DNA from: an uncultured Lachnospiraceae bacterium
GTDB taxonomy: Bacteria > Bacillota > Clostridia > Lachnospirales > Lachnospiraceae
Reading direction: 5' to 3'
NCBI GenBank assembly: GCA_910587295.1
Contig: CAJULP010000087.1
Span: 1-64,000, forward strand
DNA length: 64,000 nt
Below are positions 36,756 to 44,239 of this stretch, piece after piece. The first letter of the stretch is position 1; every line of letters starts with the position of its first letter. Both the position numbers and the translations under genes were made by a program. The notes beneath the pieces are model-generated. The model did not search any database. It saw only the letters and a list, made by a program, of their open reading frames with translations, and was not told where the DNA came from.

Positions 36756-38197
36756 AAGTATTCTCCTGTTCTTACAATGAATTCATATACTCGGTAATCA
36801 CGGAAGTTGATTCCGGTCTTGTTTTTAAAATATATCGTGAAGTAGGATTCACTTAAATGAACCTGGCGGGCAACATCTTTTGCTTTGATATTGCTGCCAA
36901 GATGGTTTTGTATGTATTCTTTGGCGATATGTATGATATCGTCCTGATCTGCGGTATTGCTGGCAAGGAGACGGCTGTAGTCAACAAGAATCTCAATGAT
37001 CCATTGCCGGAGCTGGCGTATGGAGTCGAACTGATACAATTTGTCGCAGCTAAACTCAAAGTTCTGCTTAGCATCGGGATAACGATGCTGCAACTGCTTT
37101 TGCAGATTTACGAGCAGGTAAACGCACATACCAAGCACGTAATTCGGGGGCGGTGTTTTCACTGCAAAAACAGAAGTAAAAAAATGGTCTATATAATCTT
37201 TGATCTGATCTGCGGATTGACGGGTCACGGCGTGGATTAAAGGGGTATAGTCAATGTTGGCGGCGGAAAAGGAAGGGCGTTGGCGGTTTATCATGTTGCT
37301 GTCAAAAAGCAGGTTTTCTGTATCATATACCCGGTAGGATAATGCTTCTAAAGCGGCAGAATATGACAGGTGAGCCAGGGTGAGCTGATCTATGGGTGAG
37401 CCGATTCCGGCTTTTACGGGATATCCGTTTCTGGAAAGAAGGTGGATGGAATGCCGGATGCTGTCCTTAAAGTTGTCACTTTTGATATCTTCAATATTCA
37501 CAAGGGAGACAATCTGATTTTCGGCATAGATCCAGGACTCATTAGGATATCCGTTTAAAAGCTGCAAATCCGTTCGAAAAGCAGTGGTTTCGTACAGGGA
37601 TGTTTCTTCTTCCGGGTTTAAGAAAACGGAAAAGAGTGCCACACAGCTCCGGGTATTTTTAATGGAAAGATGCAGGACTGCAAGCTCATCGGATAGTTTC
37701 CCGTTTTTTGGGAATCGGTTTTGGATCAATTGGTTTAGCAGCAAAGTCCGGGAAGAGTCCATTAAGGAAGAAATCCGGCCGCCGGAGATAAGCGCATCCA
37801 TATCATGTGCCTCCAATATTTTCCTGCATTGGGCAATAAATGTTTTGCGGAATTCAGCCAGATTCAACGGTTTTAAAAAATAAGACTTTACGCCGTAACG
37901 GATTGCCCTTTGTGCATACTCAAAGTTTTCGTAACCGCTCAATATAAGGAAGCAGGTGGGGATATCTTCTTCTATGGAAGCTTTGATTACATCAAGCCCG
38001 CTTAATTCCGGCATATTTATATCAATAATAGCGATATCCGGGCGGAATTCCCGGATAAGCCCTAAAGCTGCCTTACCGTTTTCGGCACAGCCAAGGACGT
38101 TTACTTCTATATCAATATTCTTGATGATTGCGGAGAGGCCGTTGCGGATAGCAGATTCATCATCGGCAATAATAACGCTGACAGGAGATAACATCAT
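36752..38197 (-). CDS. YesN-type response regulator (REC-AraC), C-terminus truncated by deletion
   Basis: 481 residues. Receiver domain at 1-125 (SVIIADDESAIRNG, phosphorylation site D59 in IIDINMPELSG, Lys in YFLKPL), a ~250-residue linker, and an AraC domain that holds only the first HTH (IKAKDVARQVHLSESYFTIYFKNKTGINFRDY). The second HTH is absent: after FRDY the frame runs RVYEFIVRTGEYL and stops. In another frame the same DNA reads EYMNSL then stop, the usual end of such proteins, immediately before the kinase ribosome binding site. So about 50 codons were lost with a frame change; DNA binding is probably impaired. Confidence 0.8.
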   Translation of the reverse strand: MMLSPVSVIIADDESAIRNGLSAIIKNIDIEVNVLGCAENGKAALGLIREFRPDIAIIDINMPELSGLDVIKASIEEDIPTCFLILSGYENFEYAQRAIRYGVKSYFLKPLNLAEFRKTFIAQCRKILEAHDMDALISGGRISSLMDSSRTLLLNQLIQNRFPKNGKLSDELAVLHLSIKNTRSCVALFSVFLNPEEETSLYETTAFRTDLQLLNGYPNESWIYAENQIVSLVNIEDIKSDNFKDSIRHSIHLLSRNGYPVKAGIGSPIDQLTLAHLSYSAALEALSYRVYDTENLLFDSNMINRQRPSFSAANIDYTPLIHAVTRQSADQIKDYIDHFFTSVFAVKTPPPNYVLGMCVYLLVNLQKQLQHRYPDAKQNFEFSCDKLYQFDSIRQLRQWIIEILVDYSRLLASNTADQDDIIHIAKEYIQNHLGSNIKAKDVARQVHLSESYFTIYFKNKTGINFRDYRVYEFIVRTGEYL

Positions 38198-38399
38198 TTT
38201 ATACCACCTTCATAAAAACAACAGTTAATTTTTAGACAAATTATACTATAAAGATTGGATTGTGTATCAGATTCTGCAAAGGTTATTGAAAAATGTTACA
38301 AAAATAATGAAAAATACCATATTCAATTAAGGGGATTGGGGTGAAAATATATGCAAATAAAGCGATACGGATCAGTATGCGAAAGGAGAGAGTTAAATT

Positions 38400-39607
38400 A
38401 TGAAAAAGAAAAAAGTGTTAGGACTGCTTTTAGCGGCTTCCATGGTCTTATCATTGGCGGGCTGTGGGGGAAGCGGTGATTCATCCGCAAAATCTGATAC
38501 GCCGTCAAATGTATCGGGGGACACGGAAGCTGGCCAGACTGCTTCGGATGAAAGTAATGCATCAGAAGAAAGTGCGGCGGGCGGTGATGCGGTAACGATT
38601 GAGGTATGGTCAAACAACCGTCATGATGAGGATTACATGACAGCGAAAATCGAGGAGTTCAATGCGGCAAATACAGACGTACAGATTAATTATACGATTT
38701 TGACCGACGACTGACAAGCTACATATCAGATGCATCGGATTTCCAGACGGTGACAGAAGCAATGGATCATAAATATGAAAATTTAAATAGTATTGGTGAC
38801 GATATCTACTGGGTGCCGACCGGCGTCCGTTCCGGAACCAGGATCGAGTACAATATAGGACTTCTTAAGGAGGCCGGATATGATGCGGTTCCGGATACGC
38901 TTGCGGAAATGGTGGAAGCGGCAGGCACGATAACGGCTAATGGAGACGGGAGCATATACGGCGTAGGGTTTACCCAGAATGGTTTCGGCAGGTGGCTGGA
39001 AGGGATTGGCGAAATGAGCGGATTTAACCATATGGGATATGATTATGAAAACGGCGTGTTCGATTTCTCGGAGTGGATACCGTTATTGGAAGAAGCAAGC
39101 AAGTTTTATGCAAACGGGTATGTGCTCCCTGGGTCTGAGACACAGGGCGTTGATAATAACAGAGCATTATTCGCACAGGGGAGCTTCTGCTTCTGGGGAA
39201 ATGCTTCTCAGGAAGCGGGTGTGTTCACGGATCAGTTTCCCTGTAGCTTTGACTGGGGTGTAGCGGAACTTCCCACAATGGAAGGAGAGGTAAAAGGCGC
39301 TCTGAATTGTACACCCAACTTTGGATGGGCTATGCTGACTTCCTGTAAAGACAAAGCGGCAGGCTGGAAGGTGATTGAATATTTCGGGAGCGAAGAATTC
39401 CTGAAAGGTTATTTTGAAGGCGGATACAGCGCACCTCTCGGAAGCTATATGGCAGGAAAAATTGATGCTTCCAAGGCCGGAAGGCTGGCGGATTTTGCAT
39501 TGCAGCCTTACGAGGATGTTTATCCTGCAGTACCGGCCGTAACGGTGGAAGGGGATGATTATGCAATCACTATGTGGAATGTTGTGTTAGGGAACCTCTC
39601 TGCATAA
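38400..39607 (+). pseudogene. Sugar ABC substrate-binding lipoprotein (family 1), broken
   Basis: Start ATG 38400 after GAAAGGAGAGAG. Lipoprotein signal with lipobox LAGC, Ser/Asp-rich linker, then the first strands of a family-1 binding protein (VTIEVWSNNRHDEDYM). At ~38712 the frame stops right after YTILTDD. The family sequence resumes in another frame as LTSYISDASDFQTV and continues to 39607 (IYWVPTGVRSGTRIEYN, FGRWLEGI, FPCSFDWGVAELP). About 40-60 residues are missing at this junction. The 3' end also stops early (NVVLGNLSA), short of the expected final helices. The usual two permease genes do not follow. Confidence 0.8.
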
Positions 39608-39608
39608 G

Positions 39609-40598
39609 GCATGGCAGGCAGCGGATCTGATTATGCGTACCATTGCAAGGCATACCTTTAAAAAGGTCATCATATCACCGCAAGGCAGGATATACAGGGA
39701 TGTGCTTTATCCGCAAAGGCAGCATTTACAGGCTTTATTACAGTATGTAGATGCTGAGGCGCCTTATGTATACAATGAATGGCTTTCCGTTTTGGCAGGA
39801 ACCAGATATCGGATGCCGAAAGACCTTAAAGAAATCATGGAGCGGGAAGGCTGGCAGTCTTACCGGAGTTCTAATGCGGTCATTGATCTTTATAAGACCG
39901 GGGAATATATGCTTACTTCAGTGGAATCTCCAAGGCGTGACGGTGTAAGGAGGGTATGGGAGCACAGGATGGAAGAGCGGGAGAGAGAATGTTTTCATTA
40001 TGTGAAATCCATGAATGAATGTTTTCATGGAACCATGCAGTTTGAACCCGGCGTGTATGGATACCAGCAGCATATGTGGTATGCGGCGCTTTCCCAGAAT
40101 CTGGTGGTATTTTCCAACCATCCGGGGCAATGTTGCGAAACCGGAGGAGAGGCAAGGCCCGGTTATTGGTTTGGTAATGGAATCATGCCGGCTATGCGGC
40201 AGAAAAATAATGTGCTGGGGATTTTATATCAGATACCGGATACGCATCCGATTCATTTTGTTCATTTGTTCTGGAATGAAAGAGAGTTTGATGAAACAGT
40301 CTCAAAAGGGCATTGGCTGTTTGGCAGAAAAGGTGATGGATATATTGGGATTTGGTGCAGCCATAAACTGGAAGATCATGATGAAGTATTGAGCGGGTGT
40401 GAAAAAAGGGCGTATGGAGATAAGATTGCGTTTGTGTGTATTTGTGGTGGCTCATCCCAAGATGGAGATTTCACTGTTTTTAAGGAAAAATGTGAAAAAG
40501 AGAACATTTTCCTTAATAGGGAAGGGGATACTTTGAACTGCCCCGGTTTTTTATTGCATTTTGAAGCGGCCATGAATGCGACCCAGTGCGTTGAGTAG
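39609..40598 (+). pseudogene. C-terminal part of a large glycan-related protein, 5'-truncated
   Basis: The open frame runs from a point directly after the broken binding-protein gene; the first ATG is at 39633 and has no ribosome binding site. It is ~320 residues of beta-rich sequence with motifs such as FSNHPGQCCETGGEARPGYWFGNG (from position ~40114) and HWLFGRKGDGYIGIWCSHKL. This looks like the C-terminal half of a larger (likely ~700-900 residue) carbohydrate-active protein, but I cannot name the family. Permease genes and the N-terminal half seem lost by the same deletion that clipped the binding protein. Confidence 0.55.
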
Positions 40599-40631
40599 GG
40601 ATGGATTATGTGAGAGATAAGGAGAAGGAGA

Positions 40632-40952
40632 ATGTTTATTAAAAATGAAGCATGCAGCATCACCAACTGTGAACCGGGTGTTGCCAGGAAAGTAATGGGA
40701 TATAACGATGATGTGATGATGTGCGAAATCACATTTGAGGAGGGGGCAAAAGGCAATGTCCATGCCCATCCCCATACCCAGGTCACGTACATTGCGGAAG
40801 GGAAATTTGAGTTTACCGTCAGTGGGGAAAGCCGGATTGTCTCAAAGGGGGACTGTGTTTTTATGCCGCCGGGTGCAGAGCACGGAACGGTTTGCTTAGA
40901 GGCGGGGAAACTGGTAGATGTGTTTCAGCCTAAAAGGGATGATTTTATCTGA
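40632..40952 (+). CDS. Small cupin-domain protein
   Basis: 106 residues, ATG 40632 after GGAGAAGGAG. A single cupin: GNVHAHPHTQVTYIAEGKFEF (three His plus downstream residues of cupin motif 1) and PPGAEHGTV (motif 2 His). Such mono-cupins near uronate or sugar operons are often metal-dependent isomerases or lyases of small sugars (KdgF-like, which linearises unsaturated uronates) or sensors. A KdgF-like role would fit a locus that makes unsaturated uronates, but motif 2 alone does not prove it. Confidence 0.75.
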   Translation: MFIKNEACSITNCEPGVARKVMGYNDDVMMCEITFEEGAKGNVHAHPHTQVTYIAEGKFEFTVSGESRIVSKGDCVFMPPGAEHGTVCLEAGKLVDVFQPKRDDFI

Positions 40953-40984
40953 AAACTTATTGTAAAAGCAGCGGAGGATGTTTT

Positions 40985-41218
40985 ATGGAAGAATACATCA
41001 ATAGCAATATAATTCCCAGAGTCAGGGGCGACGGGGGCTGGGCGGAGTTTGTGTCGTTTGAAGACAATGTGCTGACTTTGATTTTCAGGGGTGAATGTTC
41101 TAAATGCGTAATTTTGGACAGGTGTCTTGCTTGGATCTGTCAAGAAGTTAAAAAGGACTTGGGGATGGATATTAGAGTAAATCCAATCCGCAGGAAACCT
41201 TTTTTCTGGGATGAATAG
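40985..41218 (+). CDS. NifU-like C-terminal domain protein
   Basis: 77 residues, ATG 40985 with GGAGG at 40974-40978. The pattern IIPRVRGDGGWAEFVSF, then GECSKCVILDRC, is the NifU C-terminal fold with the CxxC pair that can hold a 4Fe-4S cluster for transfer. Unusually it sits in a sugar operon between a cupin and a GH38 gene. It may serve a cluster-bearing enzyme lost from this operon, or be a repurposed domain; it is shorter than typical NfuA. Confidence 0.6.
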   Translation: MEEYINSNIIPRVRGDGGWAEFVSFEDNVLTLIFRGECSKCVILDRCLAWICQEVKKDLGMDIRVNPIRRKPFFWDE

Positions 41219-41230
41219 AGGGGGGAAAGG

Positions 41231-44029
41231 ATGGCTTTTGTTGAGGTAATACGGAGAAGTATGCGTCCGGAAGAATGGACGGATTTGCGCTATGCATGGA
41301 TTAAGCGCAATGTGATTGCGGAAAAATATGATATTACAGACATTGAGATCAGGGACGCTCTGCAGGTTGGTGAAAACGAATACAAATTTTTATCGGAGTA
41401 TCGTCCTTTGCAAAAAGGGGATATGTATTTTACTCCGGACGGAACGGTTTTTATAAAAGGGCGGGGGAGTGTGCCTTTGGAGTTACAGGGGCAGGAAGTC
41501 TGGTTTGTGTTACATACGGCGGCGGAAATGATAGTAAAGATAAACGGCAGCTATGCGGGGGGCATTGACCCTAACCGTGACCGGATTTTGCTGAATCCAT
41601 GGCTGAAAGAGGGGGAGTGGGATTTTACTTTTGAAATTGAAGGATATAATCGATCCAAACCGGATGATGAGAGAAACCCTGAGGCTATGGATTCCAGGGG
41701 ATGCCGGCAGATTTTTGAAGGGGCTTATGTGGCGGCGGTAAACAAAGAATTGTTATCTTTGTATTATGATCTCACTCTTTTGCTTGATATTGCCAAATCA
41801 AGACATTTTGATGAGGATTACCGGGCATTTTTAAACCGGGAGCTGAATCTGGCGTTAAATAAAATTGATTTTGACACCTTTGCGGGAACGGTGGAGGCCT
41901 CCCGTTATATAGAGGAGCATATTTACCAAAACCAGGACTTTAGGACAAGCGGGAATGTGGCTTTGGTCGGGCATTCTCATCTTGATATTGCGTATTATTG
42001 GCGAAGGATGCATGTGGTTCAGAAAAATGCCAGAACCGTATTGATCCAAATGCGTCTTATGGACAGGTTCCCGGAATTTAAATATGCCCATACCCAGCCT
42101 TACACCTATGAGACGCTCGCTAAATATTACCTGGAATTGTTCGAAGAATTAAAAGCGAAGATTAAAGACGGGCAGTTTGAACCGGTTGGAGCTATGTATG
42201 TGGAGCCGGATTGTAATGTGCCTTCCGCTGAGAGTCTGATACGCCAGTGTCTTTACGGGCAGTTATATTACAGGGAGACATTTGGGTTTACCGTGGATAA
42301 TGCTTGGCTCCCGGATGTTTTTGGAAACAGTTGGATTCTGCCCCAAATTTTAAAAAAATCAGGAGTGGATTATTTTGTATCCAATAAAATGTCTACATGG
42401 AACGATACCAATCGCTTCCCTCATAACAATTTTATATGGAAAGGGATAGACGGGAGCGAGGTTTATGCCTGTGTTCCTCCCACTCATTTCATAACCTGGA
42501 ATATGCCCAGTCAGATCCAGGAAAACTGGGATGCTTATCAGGACAAGGAGACAGGCGGGCAGACGTTGTCCATGTTTGGCTATGGGGACGGCGGAAGCGG
42601 CGTAACCGAGGAAATGTTGGAATTGATGGAACGTTTTGAAAAGCTGAGCATTATGCCGAAAACAGAGCATATGAGGGCAGATGAGTTCCTGCACCGTAAT
42701 CTAAAAGATAATGGACAGCTGGAAATCTGGGATGGCGAGCTTTATCTGGAAATGCACAGAGGAACATTTACTACCAAGTCTAATCTGAAAGCATATAACC
42801 GTCGCCTGGAATTTAAGCTGCGTACAGCGGAAATTCTTAGCGTGCTGCGGATGAAGGAAGGAAAAGCATACCCGAAAGAAGAATTGAAAGCGTGCTATAA
42901 GATGCTCTTGCTGAACCAGTTCCACGACATTCTCCCGGGAAGTCATATCAATCCGGTATATCAGGATGCCTTAAAGGATTATCAGGAGCTGGAAAGCCGA
43001 CTGGATACCTTGATTGGAGAAAGTGGAGAAGTATATTGGAATACACTGAACCAAAAGAGGGAAGAATTAGTCTTTATCCCCAGCGAGGACGGCCCTGTTT
43101 TGCGGAAGGACATAAGAGGATATTTTGCGCCAGCGGACATGGATGTTTTTTCATCAAAAAAATTCCGGCGGAGTGTGGATTCATCCACTTCATGGCTGAT
43201 GGTGGAAGGGATGAAAGTTGAAACTCCCCGCTATAAGATTCTTTTTAATGAAAACGGTTCTATAGATAGTCTTTTTGACAAGAAGGCAAAGCGGGAATGG
43301 GCAGATGGCAAACTCAATCAGATGCATTTGTATCAGGATACGCCGGGGATGTACGATGCTTGGGATATCCTTCCGAACTACAAGGATGTTGAGTATCCCC
43401 TTACGGTGTCGGAAGGATTACATATGACCTATGTAGACGGAATATTGGCGGAGTTTACTGTCGCTGTGAAAACACCCGGGGAAAAAAGCACATGGAAGAT
43501 GGTCATTCGTCTCTTTAAGGACTCACCTGAAATTGAAGTGGAGAACATCGTGGACTGGGATGAGAAGCATAGGATGATGAAAGTGGAGTTTTCATGTAAT
43601 GTGCTTTCCAGAGAGCTTGTCTGTGACACCAGCGCCGGGTATATCAAACGAGAGACACATCAAAACACCAGCTGGCAGAAGGCAAGGTTTGAAGTATGCA
43701 TGCATAAATGGTGTGACTTTGCGGAAAAATCAGGTGGAATCGCCATTATCAATGAAGGGAAGTATGGAGTGGGCGTGGAAGAAAAAGGAATGTCCTTAAG
43801 CCTTTTAAGGTCTAATATACGCCCGGATATCCTTTCCGATATAGGGCGCCATGATTTTTGCTATCTGATTCTGCCTCATCAGGGTGACGCAGTGGAAGCG
43901 GGGATAAACCGCAGGGCATTGGCCTATAATATGCCATTGGTACGCACGCAGGTAAAAGGAACGGAGTGGAACTTCGGGCCTTTATACCTACAGGCGGTGA
44001 AGCTCTCGGAAGATGGAAGGTGGAATTGA
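41231..44029 (+). CDS. Alpha-mannosidase GH38, second copy, C-terminally truncated
   Basis: 932 residues, ATG 41231 after GAGGGGGGAAAGG. Catalytic core intact: VGHSHLDIAYYW (zinc ligands H250, D252), AWLPDVFGNSW (nucleophile about D362), GYGDGGSGVTEEM and LLNQFHDILPGSH. Aligned with the paralogue at 5155, the two proteins match to VKLAEDENGG versus VKLSEDGRWN, after which this one stops; about 75 C-terminal residues are missing. The stop is followed at once by a new ribosome binding site and ATG (44031), showing a deletion junction. Activity may be affected because the last beta domain is incomplete. Confidence 0.88.
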   Translation: MAFVEVIRRSMRPEEWTDLRYAWIKRNVIAEKYDITDIEIRDALQVGENEYKFLSEYRPLQKGDMYFTPDGTVFIKGRGSVPLELQGQEVWFVLHTAAEMIVKINGSYAGGIDPNRDRILLNPWLKEGEWDFTFEIEGYNRSKPDDERNPEAMDSRGCRQIFEGAYVAAVNKELLSLYYDLTLLLDIAKSRHFDEDYRAFLNRELNLALNKIDFDTFAGTVEASRYIEEHIYQNQDFRTSGNVALVGHSHLDIAYYWRRMHVVQKNARTVLIQMRLMDRFPEFKYAHTQPYTYETLAKYYLELFEELKAKIKDGQFEPVGAMYVEPDCNVPSAESLIRQCLYGQLYYRETFGFTVDNAWLPDVFGNSWILPQILKKSGVDYFVSNKMSTWNDTNRFPHNNFIWKGIDGSEVYACVPPTHFITWNMPSQIQENWDAYQDKETGGQTLSMFGYGDGGSGVTEEMLELMERFEKLSIMPKTEHMRADEFLHRNLKDNGQLEIWDGELYLEMHRGTFTTKSNLKAYNRRLEFKLRTAEILSVLRMKEGKAYPKEELKACYKMLLLNQFHDILPGSHINPVYQDALKDYQELESRLDTLIGESGEVYWNTLNQKREELVFIPSEDGPVLRKDIRGYFAPADMDVFSSKKFRRSVDSSTSWLMVEGMKVETPRYKILFNENGSIDSLFDKKAKREWADGKLNQMHLYQDTPGMYDAWDILPNYKDVEYPLTVSEGLHMTYVDGILAEFTVAVKTPGEKSTWKMVIRLFKDSPEIEVENIVDWDEKHRMMKVEFSCNVLSRELVCDTSAGYIKRETHQNTSWQKARFEVCMHKWCDFAEKSGGIAIINEGKYGVGVEEKGMSLSLLRSNIRPDILSDIGRHDFCYLILPHQGDAVEAGINRRALAYNMPLVRTQVKGTEWNFGPLYLQAVKLSEDGRWN

Positions 44030-44030
44030 T

Positions 44031-44099
44031 ATGGTTTCCTATAAACCTTTTGATATTTTGACAATAGGGATGCCGGTAGAGGAATATATGAGAATGTAG
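44031..44099 (+). pseudogene. Remnant start of a sugar kinase (PfkB-like) gene
   Basis: GGAAGGTGG plus ATG at 44031 open a 22-codon frame, MVSYKPFDILTIGMPVEEYM and two more residues, then TAG. FDILTIGxxV is how PfkB-family kinases begin, so this may be the first ~20 codons of a kinase whose body was deleted up to the terminator. The short length makes this tentative. Confidence 0.35.
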
Positions 44100-44100
44100 C

Positions 44101-44156
44101 ATTGAACCGATGTCATAGACTTTTGGTAGTCGAGTGTCATCGGTTCTTTCAATATT
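44101..44156 (+). terminator. Terminator of the truncated third carbohydrate operon
   Basis: GAACCGATG (44104-44112) pairs with CATCGGTTC (44138-44146), with further partial pairing inside, followed by TTTCAATATT. The T-run is weak. Confidence 0.5.
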
Positions 44157-44183
44157 GACGTGGTTGGGGGGATATGGTATTAT
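44155..44183 (+). promoter_or_regulatory. Promoter of the first hybrid kinase gene
   Basis: TTGACG (44155-44160), 17-nt spacer, TATTAT (44178-44183), a good sigma-A match 57 nt before the ATG. Confidence 0.65.
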
Positions 44184-44239
44184 GTCACAAGTGTTGTTGA
44201 TTTGGTGAGCGGCAATGACTTTACAGGGAGGACAGAGGT

